DNA of 64,000 nucleotides from Planosporangium flavigriseum (GTDB lineage Bacteria; Actinomycetota; Actinomycetes; Mycobacteriales; Micromonosporaceae): assembly GCF_011947225.1 (NCBI RefSeq), contig NZ_JAATVW010000018.1, positions 1 through 64,000 on the forward strand, read 5' to 3'. How positions within the stretch are numbered: position 1 is the stretch's first letter; every line of letters starts with the position of its first letter. The notes under the pieces are model-generated. The model was not told the origin of the DNA and made no database searches. It worked only from the letters and a program-made list of their open reading frames with translations. The position numbers were made by a program, and so were the translations under genes. Positions 17,241 to 25,188 of the stretch are shown here, piece after piece.

Positions 17241-17360
17241 GGGACGCCAAGTCTGTCACGGAACGCCGAGCCCATGGAACCACGCCACAAGCGCTCCGGC
17301 CGCATTACAGCGTCCGAGGTAGAGAGGGTTAGGCCGGCCACCGCAGGGAAGCGCACCGCA

Positions 17361-18347
17361 ATGGGCGGCAAGCAGATGGAAGGCGACAACCAGCGCCGCC
17401 GAGCGCTTGCCCGGCGAGCGCGTGAGGAAGGATGGACACCGAGCGAGGCAGGGGTTACGTTGGGCGCTTCCAAGCAGCCGGAGCATGCCGACCGCTCGGA
17501 GCGGACGGGGCCGCCCCCCGCCGGTCCGCACAAGCCGGTGCCACACAGCCCGACGCCACCTACACCACCGCAGCCGGGTCCGGCGTTTCCGCGATGGGAC
17601 CCGGAGGAGTTGGGCATCGAGCCGAACAGCCCCGGCTGGATCCAGTACCGCGAACTGGTCAACGAGGTGGGCCGGCGCACGGACCTCGACTTCGACCACG
17701 CCCGCCTGGCCGCCGAGGCGACCACCACCGTGCTGGCCCGGGCGCTGAAGGAGAAGGACCGCCGGGACTTCCTGGACGGGGTACCCGACGAGCTGCACGA
17801 CGACTACGCGATCAACGTGCCGTACGCCCCGCTGGATCTGAACGGCTTCCTCATCCAGGTCGGCACGATCGTGCACCGCGAGCGCGACCAGGCGCGGTAC
17901 CAGGCGCAGGCGGTCCTGAGCACGATGTGCGAGCAGGACCGCGCCCTGATCGAGTCGCTCGACCTGCCGGACTATCTCGATGAGCTGCTGACCCCGCCGC
18001 CGGTCGGAGGCGGGGTGGTCGGCATTCCGCCTGGCGGCGTCCCGCCGCTCACTGACGAAGAGCTCCGGCAGGCGCTGACCCGCCTGCCGCAGTGGTCGGG
18101 GGACCGCCGGGCGCTCATGCGCACGATCGTGCTGCCGCGGGACAACCTCGACCGGGTCCTGATCCGGCTGATCCAACTGCGCCAGGAAGTGGGGCGCGCA
18201 CCGCACATCGGCCGGCTGAGCCCGGACGCCGCCAGGCTGGTCGTACGCACCACCAGCGTCGACGCCGTGACCCGGCTGGATATCGAACTCGCGCATGCCG
18301 TCGACGACGCCATCCTGGAGGCCGGGGCCGGCATGTCCGCCGAGTGA
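17361..18347 (+). CDS. DUF2267 / pterin-4a-carbinolamine-dehydratase-like fusion
   Basis: The start is set at ATG 17361 (gggaag upstream); ATG 17376 is close behind. The N-terminus (GDNQRRRALARRAREEGWTP) is a conserved actinobacterial tail seen on several regulators. Then follow a Pro-rich linker, a DUF2267 domain (FLDGVPDELHDDYAINV and LIQVGTIVHRERDQARYQ) and, over the last 90 residues, a domain patterned like pterin-4a-carbinolamine dehydratase (LTDEELRQALTRLPQWSG, THxxGxT replaced by TTSVDAVTRLD). The catalytic HHP is reduced to APHI, so dehydratase activity is unlikely. The PCD fold may serve in protein binding, as in the DCoH role of the mammalian enzyme. Confidence 0.7.
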   Translation: MGGKQMEGDNQRRRALARRAREEGWTPSEAGVTLGASKQPEHADRSERTGPPPAGPHKPVPHSPTPPTPPQPGPAFPRWDPEELGIEPNSPGWIQYRELVNEVGRRTDLDFDHARLAAEATTTVLARALKEKDRRDFLDGVPDELHDDYAINVPYAPLDLNGFLIQVGTIVHRERDQARYQAQAVLSTMCEQDRALIESLDLPDYLDELLTPPPVGGGVVGIPPGGVPPLTDEELRQALTRLPQWSGDRRALMRTIVLPRDNLDRVLIRLIQLRQEVGRAPHIGRLSPDAARLVVRTTSVDAVTRLDIELAHAVDDAILEAGAGMSAE

Positions 18348-18633
18348 CGAGCGGACACTGCGTCACACGGGCGCAGGACGCCGGCTCGGCCGGTTTAAAG
18401 CCGCCCGCGAAGGTCAGTGATAGCAGGCCACGCCTCACCCCATTCGGCCTACGGAACGGAAAGGAGGAGCGTCGAGGCGTGCCCGGACAGCGGGAACGGA
18501 GATTGTTCACCAGTCCCGACCCGCACCCCGAACCAGTGGCATTTTGCGTCATAGCGCTCGTACGTCATTGCGCGCACACGATCCCAGCAGGAATTGAAAC
18601 CTTATCAACGGGCGAAATTCGGAAGGGAAAACC

Positions 18634-19191
18634 ATGACGTCAGCCACGAAGCAAGAAGAAGCGCGTGACATCCGCGAGCCACAGAAGCAGGGTGACGGCC
18701 AGCGGGTTATCCAGCCCCTTCTGTTGGCCGCGCTGATGGCCCGCCGCGAGGAGCATGGTGCGGACATCCACCCGCTGATGCTGGCCATGATGGCCCGCCG
18801 CCGCGAGGAACGCAGCGAAGAGATCAACCCTGTCGTGCTCGCGATGTTGGCCCGGAACCGTGAAGAACGGAGCGAGGTGGTCAACCCGTTGGTGCTCGCC
18901 ATGCTCGGCCGCACCCAGGAGGAGCCCGGCGACGACATCCACCCGCTGGTATGGGCAGCACTGGCCCGCCACCGCGAGGAGATCAACCCTGTCGTGCTCG
19001 CAATCCTGGCCCGAGGCCACGAGCGCAGTGAGGTGGTAAACCCACTGGTGCTCACCATGCTGGCCGGCCGCCAGGAAGAGCGCGGAGACGGAATTAACCC
19101 GGTTGTCCTCGCCATGCTGGCCGGCCGCCAGGAAGAACGCTCCACGGACATCAGCCCGCTCCTCTTCGCCATGATGGCCCAACGCCACTAA
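18634..19191 (+). CDS. protein of nine 19-residue repeats
   Basis: This 185-residue protein starts at ATG 18634 with ggaaggg upstream. After a 25-residue charged head it consists of nine repeats with the pattern (I/V)(N/H)P(L/V)VLAMLARxxEERSxx. Most are 19 residues; unit 5 has 15, unit 6 has 18 and the last is cut to 13. Each unit has a hydrophobic 8-residue stretch (PLVLAMLA) followed by a charged turn, as expected for short amphipathic helices in a rod or solenoid. No signal peptide is seen. I do not recognise a family. The neighbours are other repeat or Ala-rich proteins, so a structural or scaffold role is possible, but the function is unknown. Confidence 0.75.
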   Translation: MTSATKQEEARDIREPQKQGDGQRVIQPLLLAALMARREEHGADIHPLMLAMMARRREERSEEINPVVLAMLARNREERSEVVNPLVLAMLGRTQEEPGDDIHPLVWAALARHREEINPVVLAILARGHERSEVVNPLVLTMLAGRQEERGDGINPVVLAMLAGRQEERSTDISPLLFAMMAQRH

Positions 19192-19274
19192 CGCCGGGCG
19201 GAGAACGTGTTCCGCGCCGACTCGAACGCCGCTGGCATTCCCGACCGGGAGAACAGTTCTCGACTTGCCAGTGG

Positions 19275-19311
19275 CCCCACCGGTTGTCGGGTTACCCGAC
19301 AACCGGTGGGG
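19275..19311. terminator. perfect 18-bp hairpin between repeat-protein genes
   Basis: ccccaccggttgtcgggt (19275-19292) and its exact complement (19294-19311) are separated by one base, giving a very stable stem. It ends the repeat-protein transcript or acts as an attenuator 27 bp before the next start. Confidence 0.8.
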
Positions 19312-19337
19312 TCCTAGAAACAGACCTGGAGGTCATT

Positions 19338-19679
19338 ATGGCGGGCAAGACCGATACGGACCCGGTAGAGCCGCTGCTCGAAGAACTCATCAAAGAAATA
19401 ATGACCAGCACGGGATCAGGCCTCAAAAGCGCATCGCCGCACGAGGATGCCATCACGGCGGCTCTGACCGAAGCCGCCACGGTGTCGCTGTCCCGTACGC
19501 TGGCGCAGGCGTCCGGTTTTGACCGAGTATTACTCGTCGGAGCTTTGGCCCCGGCGCTCGCAGACGCTCTCGCCCCCGCGCTCGCAAAGGCGCTCGTACC
19601 CGAAATCATCACCGCACTCAGCCAGATCACCACGGTGGAGCAGGCCCCCAAGCAGCCGGTAACTACCGGAAACCGCTGA
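19338..19679 (+). CDS. small Ala/Leu-rich helical protein
   Basis: The start is ATG 19338, with ggagg at ideal spacing; upstream frame sequence lies in the hairpin. The 113-residue product has an acidic head ([15 protein letters not shown]), a central helical region ([19 protein letters not shown]) and a repetitive hydrophobic stretch ([18 protein letters not shown]) with heptad-like Ala/Leu spacing that suggests self-association. No family was recognised. It follows the 19-residue-repeat gene across a terminator-like hairpin. Confidence 0.6.
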   Translation: MAGKTDTDPVEPLLEELIKEIMTSTGSGLKSASPHEDAITAALTEAATVSLSRTLAQASGFDRVLLVGALAPALADALAPALAKALVPEIITALSQITTVEQAPKQPVTTGNR

Positions 19680-19686
19680 GGACGCA

Positions 19687-19845
19687 CTTAAGATTCGCCA
19701 ACCATAGGGCTGCGGCCTCCTTGCGTAGAAGGACACCCGCCTGTTGGCCGTTCGTGTTAATTAACTGTTTGAAATGGTCCAGGTCCAGGACTGCCAGCGT
19801 TAGCGGCGCGCCGTCACGGGCGGCGCGCCGCAGCGCTGTGTATAC
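19687..19845 (-). pseudogene. GGDEF (diguanylate cyclase) fragment
   Basis: A minus-strand stretch reads [13 protein letters not shown], a hallmark of the first half of GGDEF domains, preceded by [11 protein letters not shown] and followed by a diverged [15 protein letters not shown]. The active-site GGDEF loop and everything around it are absent, and one residue is inserted after FKQ. It is a decayed remnant without enzymatic capacity. Confidence 0.6.
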
Positions 19846-20460
19846 ACCTGGTGTACCACGCCTGCCAAGCCAGCAGCGCCGGCGCAATCAACGCGTGGCG
19901 CCGATACTGACGTAGGCGAGAAGGTCCAAGATCCGCGCAGCAGAAGCAGCAGTGGCGCCAGGCTAAGGCCGCGCACAAGAAGGGCTGAGACCCAAGGCAC
20001 ACGCGATTGGACTCCTGTCGACGGGTCCCCCGGAAACAACCGCGCCAGATGTCTTTCCAGACCGCCACTCCAGGCCGCTCAACACACCTGTCCGGCCGCC
20101 GCCTCGTTCGCACCTCCACCTCGACAGGAGACGAATGAGAGCGCAGACAGGAGGCGTGCCCGCAAACCACAGGAATTCGCGTACCGAATTGCACCGGCAC
20201 CTCCGGCAATCCATTCGGACGCGGCGCTGAACGACGACGCCGTGCGCGACGCCATTGACGTCCGCGAACGGCGGGCTACCGGCCGCGGGTACGCGGATCG
20301 CGGCCATTGGACACCGGCGCACCTCCCCCCCGGATCGCCATGATCGGACACCGTCCGAGGCGCGGCGGGTCTGCCGATACCCGCGACACCCCGGCTGACC
20401 TCGGGTTTCCGTCAAATCGGCTATTTAGGGCGTACCCTGACGAACACTACCGGCTCGGAC
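19846..20460. other. no gene recognised
   Basis: Frames on both strands are short and do not resemble proteins. GC content is lower than in the flanks. Together with the GGDEF fragment this looks like eroded coding sequence plus the promoter region of the HTH-repeat gene. Confidence 0.4.
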
Positions 20461-20490
20461 AGCGCCGGACAGCGCCGGACAGCGCCGGAC
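20461..20490. repeat. three 10-bp tandem repeats before the HTH-repeat gene
   Basis: The unit agcgccggac occurs three times in a row, ending 14 bp before the start codon and inside the likely promoter or leader. Confidence 0.85.
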
Positions 20491-20503
20491 GCGTGCGGAA
20501 AGA

Positions 20504-21829
20504 ATGGCGGTGACGGAAGCGGTGTCGTCAGACCTGGAACCACACCCCGAGGCAGTGAACACAGTCAGTGACCTCGGGCAACAATTACGTCGACTGCGCG
20601 TGTGGATGGGCAGGCCGTCGTTGCGCGCGCTTGAAGAAGAAGCCAGAAAGATCCGCAAGAACGAGACCGCATTTCTCGCGCTCCCCCGCAGCACAGCCGC
20701 GGATGCTGAACGCGGTCGCCATTTGCCGCGACTCGAATCGGTCGAGGCCTTCGTCCGAGCGTGCGGCGTCTCCGACCTCGCCGAAGTAGAACGATGGAAA
20801 ATGGCATGGCGTCGGGCCGCCACGCAGAGCACAACCGGCAGCAGCACGGGTTTCGCCCCCACATCTTCCGCTGGACGACGCCATTCCGCCGTTAGTGATT
20901 CCGACCCGAGCCGAGCTATTCCGACGAACTCATCAGCAGGATTTTCGATCGCGGACCGGTTGGCTGCCATGCCGGTGCGCGCAGCAGCGGATCAACTGGC
21001 CGCAATGCCCGTACTCGAGGCGGCCATGGTTCTCGCATCCATGGACAGCACCGCCGCCGCTCGCCGCTTGAAGGCCATGCCCCCGGAAAAAGCAGCAGCA
21101 ATGCTGTCCGAAATGGATGAGTCGCTGGTATTGCAGCGCCTTCGGCCGCTGGAGGCATCAGCCGTCGCCACCCTGTTCGGTCATATGTCCCCACTACGCG
21201 TAGCCGAACTCATGGCGGAGGCAAACGATCTGGCGTCGGATTGGGCGAGTACCGTTCTGTCGGTGATGCCGGCCGAACAGGCGGCTACAGTTCTGGCAGA
21301 ACTGCCGGCACAGCAGGCCGCCGCATTCTCGATCGCCATACCGGCCGAGCAAGCTACCGCCGCCATCATGGAACTGCCGGCTGAACAGGCCGTGGCCATG
21401 TTGACGGCGATGCCGACCGAGCAAGCGGCTGCGGCCCTGACAGAGTTGCCGGCGCAGCGGGCAATAGCCCTTCTTGGAGTAATGCAAAACCGGCAGGCAG
21501 CTATGGTCCTGGCAAAACTTCCGGCACAGCAGACGGCTATTCTCGTAGCGGCGTTGCCAACCGCGCAGGCGGTCGCCACCCTACCGGACCTGCCCGCCGA
21601 GCAGGCCATGGCCGTCTTGGCAAAACTGCCGGCGCCACGGGCGATGGCCGTACTGAAAGAACTGCCGACCGAGCAGGCGGCGACGCTCTTGGCGGAATTG
21701 CCGACCCAGCGCGCGATGGCCGTCCTAGCCGTAATGTCGACCGAGCAGGCAGCCGCCGTTCTGGGCCAGATGCCGCATGAAGCAAGAGAATTGATTCGAG
21801 ACGAGTTGCGGGCCCACAAGCACCGGTAA
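20504..21829 (+). CDS. HTH protein with about 22 MgtE_N-like 12-residue repeats
   Basis: The frame opens at ATG 20504; GTG 20510, with better spacing from ggaaag, is an equally good start. Residues about 20-105 are an XRE-like HTH of the actinobacterial type (LPRSTAADAERGRHLPRLES, VEAFVRACGVSD). After a Ser/Thr-rich linker (110-145), residues about 148-430 are a run of about 22 twelve-residue units with consensus (L/M)P(A/T)EQAxAxLxEL. The first eight are diverged and later ones regular. The units resemble the superhelical MgtE N-domain repeats, but no transporter part exists. The architecture suggests a DNA-binding head on a long helical protein-interaction surface. Partner and targets are unknown. 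Confidence 0.75.
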   Translation: MAVTEAVSSDLEPHPEAVNTVSDLGQQLRRLRVWMGRPSLRALEEEARKIRKNETAFLALPRSTAADAERGRHLPRLESVEAFVRACGVSDLAEVERWKMAWRRAATQSTTGSSTGFAPTSSAGRRHSAVSDSDPSRAIPTNSSAGFSIADRLAAMPVRAAADQLAAMPVLEAAMVLASMDSTAAARRLKAMPPEKAAAMLSEMDESLVLQRLRPLEASAVATLFGHMSPLRVAELMAEANDLASDWASTVLSVMPAEQAATVLAELPAQQAAAFSIAIPAEQATAAIMELPAEQAVAMLTAMPTEQAAAALTELPAQRAIALLGVMQNRQAAMVLAKLPAQQTAILVAALPTAQAVATLPDLPAEQAMAVLAKLPAPRAMAVLKELPTEQAATLLAELPTQRAMAVLAVMSTEQAAAVLGQMPHEARELIRDELRAHKHR

Positions 21830-21869
21830 CCTCGACGAGGTCGCTGGCCCAGGGATAACGAACCGGGGA

Positions 21870-22148
21870 CTAGTTCCCGCCGACAAGCGTGTTGTAGCGG
21901 CCCGTCTGATTGAGCTGGGCAATAACGAACGAGCCCGGGTTTCGCAGGGAAAAGGCGACGCCGACAGCACGGACGGCATTGTTGCCCGCAACGAGTGCGC
22001 CTATGCCGGTGGAGTCGATGAACGTCAGGTACATCAGATCCACGACGATCCGGGCCGGACGCCGGCCACATCGCCTCCCACTCGCACCGGCCTGTGAGGT
22101 TGACGACAACCGTACGGCGATGCTGCGCATAGTGCGAGCGTTCTTCAT
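21870..22148 (-). pseudogene. STAS-domain protein with disrupted N-terminal half
   Basis: The C-terminal half is a clear STAS domain (IVVDLMYLTFIDSTGIGALV, VAFSLRNPGSF) with the phosphorylatable Ser in DSTGIG. The part before it lacks the usual first strands (VxLxGEVDxxTAP) and reads as out-of-frame, Arg/Gly-rich sequence. ATG 22148 with gaggtg upstream would give 92 residues, too short for a complete domain. It is probably a frameshifted or partly deleted anti-sigma-antagonist gene. Confidence 0.55.
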
Positions 22149-22341
22149 GTAGGTAGTGGCACCTCTACTAGGGGTGATAATGCTGGGCCGGTTTTGCTGC
22201 CGAGGACCGTATTTCGCCGTTGATGGCGCTTCGTCCGCTGTCCGGCTACCCATTTGGGGCAGATCCTTGTCGGTAAGCCGGGGTCCGGGCCGAACCGTCC
22301 CGGCCGGATGACCGGCCAGCCGGGAGGCAGCGACATGACCG

Positions 22342-22425
22342 GCCGGGGGTGAAAGTCAGCCCAAAGGTCGTGCCGGTCCCGACCGCTGAGCTGTACCTCA
22401 ACCCCAGGTCAGGCCGCAGGTAGCC
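22342..22425 (-). pseudogene. possible remnant of a histidine-kinase ATPase C-terminus
   Basis: A short minus-strand stretch contains VGTGTTFGLTFTPG, the pattern of the last strand of HATPase_c domains (GxGTTFxLxFP). Nothing else of a kinase remains. This part of the window (21.8-22.5 kb) has no intact gene. Confidence 0.3.
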
Positions 22426-22575
22426 ACCTCGGCAGCGAAGGTCAACCGCACGCCAGGCCGAGGTCGACATCTGCCCGATGACCGTGCCCGAAGATGCGAG
22501 GACAGGCCTGCGCGCACTCACTACCGTTGCTGACAGTGACACATCGGGTGCACTGCGGCAGATGGGACAGAACGG

Positions 22576-22935
22576 GTGCTAGTGGCGAGCAAGCTTCCGC
22601 AGGCTGACACGTTCTCGTTGAATGTCAGCCGCGACAGCGACGGCGTTGTCCGCCTGACCGTGTCCGGCGAACTCGACATCTACGCCGCGCCGCGGCTGCG
22701 CGAAGCCATCCAGGGAGCCCTGGCCGAGCCGGGTACCAGCGACCTGACGGTGGACTTCGCGAACGTCGACTACATCGACTGCACCGGCGTATCGGCGCTG
22801 ATCACGGGTCGGCGGCTGGCGCGGGAGCGCGGTACCCGCTTCGGCGTAGTCAACCCCCACGGCCAGGTGCTACGCGTGTTCACCGTGCTGCGCCTCGACC
22901 ACGTACTCCTGTCCGACCTGCAGCACTGCGCCTAA
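22576..22935 (+). CDS. STAS-domain anti-sigma factor antagonist
   Basis: A 119-residue single-domain STAS protein from GTG 22576 (GTG 22582 is also possible). The fold runs through VRLTVSGELDIYAAPRLREA, LTVDFANVDYIDCTGVSALI and FGVVNPHGQVLRVF. The usual phosphorylated Ser after Asp is Cys (DCTG), leaving the adjacent Thr as the only hydroxyl residue, as in some actinobacterial homologues. Such proteins bind RsbW-like kinases to release sigma factors. No kinase gene is adjacent. Its stop overlaps the convergent DedA gene by 4 bp. Confidence 0.87.
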   Translation: MLVASKLPQADTFSLNVSRDSDGVVRLTVSGELDIYAAPRLREAIQGALAEPGTSDLTVDFANVDYIDCTGVSALITGRRLARERGTRFGVVNPHGQVLRVFTVLRLDHVLLSDLQHCA

Positions 22936-23531
22936 CGGGCGGCAAGCCTGCGCCGCGCGACGAACAGGGTCAGCCAGCCGAAGGTGAGCCCGATCGCGAT
23001 CGTGACGAGAAATGCGAACGATTGCCCGGGCAGGAGGCCGCCAAGCTGCTTTGAGATCAGACCGAGGGCCACGTACAGGCCCGCCCACAACGCCGACCCG
23101 AGCGCGGAGTAGCGCGCGAAGCGGTGGTACGGCATGCGCAGGCCCCCGGCGGCCAGCGGTACCAGCGTGTTGAGCACCGGCAGGAACGGCGCGACGACGA
23201 TAACCCGGCCGCCACGGTCCAACGCCCGCTCCGCCGCTTCCCAACGCGCCTCGCCGATCCACGTACCCAGTCGGCCCCGGCGGATCCGCTCACCGAACAG
23301 CCGGCCGGTGGCGAAGGTCAACGACCAACCGGCCAGGCACCCGCCGACCACCCACAACAGCGCACCGGCGGCGGCAAACGGCTTGCTCACCCCGACCGCG
23401 GCGAGGACCGCGACGTCGCCCGGGACCGCGATACCAATGACCGGGATCGCGTCGAGCATCATGACCAGGGCGAGCGCCACGTTGAGCATCGCCGTCGGCA
23501 ACCCCTGCAGTTGCCCTAACCAGTGCGCCAT
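22932..23531 (-). CDS. DedA-family (VTT-domain) membrane protein
   Basis: A 199-residue membrane protein with five to six hydrophobic segments. The DedA/VTT signature is seen in AVPGDVAVLAAVG near residue 40, GRLFGERIRRGRLGTWIG at about 78-95, and RVIVVAPFLPVLNTLVPLAA with GGLRMPYHRFARYS at about 110-145. DedA proteins are lipid scramblases or flippases needed for membrane homeostasis. The second conserved Arg region (here APFLPVLN rather than RFxPGxR) is weaker than in E. coli YqjA. Confidence 0.85.
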   Translation of the reverse strand: MAHWLGQLQGLPTAMLNVALALVMMLDAIPVIGIAVPGDVAVLAAVGVSKPFAAAGALLWVVGGCLAGWSLTFATGRLFGERIRRGRLGTWIGEARWEAAERALDRGGRVIVVAPFLPVLNTLVPLAAGGLRMPYHRFARYSALGSALWAGLYVALGLISKQLGGLLPGQSFAFLVTIAIGLTFGWLTLFVARRRLAAR

Positions 23532-23672
23532 GCCTAAGACGCTATGCCTGTATGCACATATGGCGCATCGGGACTAAGTCCTGATCGAATCCCCCAGTCA
23601 ACCCTGAGACCGAGTAGGGGTAGGAAGCGCTGAGGATCACCGCAGGTTGGTACTGCCACCCGCGGCCGGGCC

Positions 23673-24773
23673 TCAGGGACGGGTACCGATGAACGCGGCG
23701 CGCAGGAGGTGCACGAGTTCGGCTTCAACAGCCGGGCGCGGGTTGGCCACGGTCGAAGCGGCGACGACCGCGGCGACGTCGTCGATCGCGTCCGATGCCA
23801 GCCCCAGGTCGGCCAGCGAGGTCGGCGCGCCCACCTTGGTGGCCAGGTCGAACAGGACCTGACCGACGTCACCAGGGGCGTCGACGCGCAACGCCCGTGC
23901 CGCCCGGGTGAACGCCTCCGGCGCGGCGGCGGCGTTGAACGCGGCTACCTGAGGCAGTAGCGCGCTGTGCACACCGGCGTGCGGCAGCCCGTACGTGCCG
24001 CCGAGCACGTGGGCGAGTTTGTGGTGCAGGCCCATCGTGGTGCCGCCCAGTGCCCACCCTGCGAGCCACGCACCGAACAGCGCCTGCGATCGCGCATCAC
24101 GATCATCGGGCTGCGCCACGACCACCGGCAACGCCTCGGCGAGGGTCCGGAGCGCCTCCTCGGCGACCGTGGTCAGCAGCGGAGTGGCGTCGGGCGCGTA
24201 CAACGCCTCGAGAGCGTGCGCGAGGGCGTTCAGGCCGCTGGCACCTGAGAGCGGTGGCGGCAGCGAGACGGTGAGGGCGGGGTCGTAGAGCACCGTGCGC
24301 GGCAGTACGCGCGGGTCCCGGCCGGTGGTCTTGCCCTGCGAATCGGTCAGCCCCCAGATCGGGGTCATCTCGCTGCCGGCGTAGGTCGTCGGTACCGCCA
24401 GGATCGGCAGCCCGGTCCGCAGGGCGATCGCCTTGGCCAGCCCGGTCGCCGAGCCGCCACCCACGGCGAGGAGCACGTCGGCGCCTGACCGGCTCGCCCG
24501 GCGCGTCGCCTCGTCCGCCAGGTCGGTCGGCACGTGCTGGGCAACGTCGCGCAGCCGCCCGGCCAGGTCCGCACCCAGGTGCGCCGCCACGACGCCGGCC
24601 GCCTCATCCTCGTGCGGGCCGGCGATCAGCAGCGCCCGCCGGCCGAGCGCCGCCGCTTCCCGTCCGACCTGGTGGAGTGAGCCGGCCCCGAAGACCACCC
24701 GCACCGGGCGGTCTTCGAGCACGGGCGCGTCGTAGGTGAAGTCCTCGCGCCAGCCCGCTTCGGGCAGTCTCAT
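23673..24773 (-). CDS. maleylacetate reductase (iron-type alcohol dehydrogenase fold)
   Basis: The start at ATG 24773 is preceded by gggag; the upstream part of the open frame runs into the tRNA-Ser gene and is not coding. The 366-residue protein has a nucleotide-binding half (RVVFGAGSL, AVGGGSATGLAKAIALRTG, PTTYAGSEMTPIWG) and a metal-binding half (HHKLAHVLGGTYGLPHAGVH). These are the family signatures of maleylacetate reductase, which reduces maleylacetate to 3-oxoadipate in aromatic ring degradation via hydroxyquinol or chlorocatechol. No dioxygenase gene is beside it, so the substrate pathway is inferred from family only. Confidence 0.85.
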   Translation of the reverse strand: MRLPEAGWREDFTYDAPVLEDRPVRVVFGAGSLHQVGREAAALGRRALLIAGPHEDEAAGVVAAHLGADLAGRLRDVAQHVPTDLADEATRRASRSGADVLLAVGGGSATGLAKAIALRTGLPILAVPTTYAGSEMTPIWGLTDSQGKTTGRDPRVLPRTVLYDPALTVSLPPPLSGASGLNALAHALEALYAPDATPLLTTVAEEALRTLAEALPVVVAQPDDRDARSQALFGAWLAGWALGGTTMGLHHKLAHVLGGTYGLPHAGVHSALLPQVAAFNAAAAPEAFTRAARALRVDAPGDVGQVLFDLATKVGAPTSLADLGLASDAIDDVAAVVAASTVANPRPAVEAELVHLLRAAFIGTRP

Positions 24774-24814
24774 GGCATCTCCCGGCAGGCCGAGCGGCCT
24801 GAGGTGCGGTAGAG

Positions 24815-24904
24815 CGGAGGGCGTGGGATTCGAACCCACGAGGACGGGGATACCGCCCTAGCGGTTTTCAAGACCGCCGCCATCGGCCACTAGGCGAGCC
24901 CTCC
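24815..24904 (-). tRNA. tRNA-Ser (anticodon TGA)
   Basis: The 90-nt reverse complement forms a class II tRNA: acceptor GGAGGGC paired with GCCCTCC, discriminator G, anticodon TGA in a CTTGAAA loop, and a long variable arm. CCA is not encoded. Confidence 0.95.
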
Positions 24905-25188
24905 TGCGCTGCGGTTTCATCCGGACCATGATCCGATTCTTCGGTTTCCGCCCGTGACTGGTCCGCAGCCGTGCCTAGTGTGCCATCCCCTCGGTCGACG
25001 CCCAAGGCCGGCTCGATCCGCACGCCTATGATCTGCCGTTGCCCGCCGGCAGAAATCCGGATACCACTGATTAGCGATGGTCCGTCCGCCTCTGACTAGT
25101 ACCTGCCGTGACCAGCGGCTTCGAGGTGAGCTTCCTATGGGATGAGCCACCCGTGACAGATCGCACGGAATCACGTAATCATTTCCCG

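Noticed and set aside
20461..20490. Short tandem repeats as a possible CRISPR or replication iteron array
   Set aside because: Only three 10-bp units with no spacers and no rep or cas gene nearby.
21181..22071. 296-codon Cys/Ala/Arg-rich minus-strand frame
   Set aside because: It is the antisense reading of the 12-residue repeats of the HTH protein; its Cys and Arg periodicity only mirrors those repeats.
24774..24839. N-terminal extension of maleylacetate reductase to 24839
   Set aside because: The extension overlaps the tRNA-Ser 3' end and lacks family similarity; ATG 24773 has a good ribosome site.
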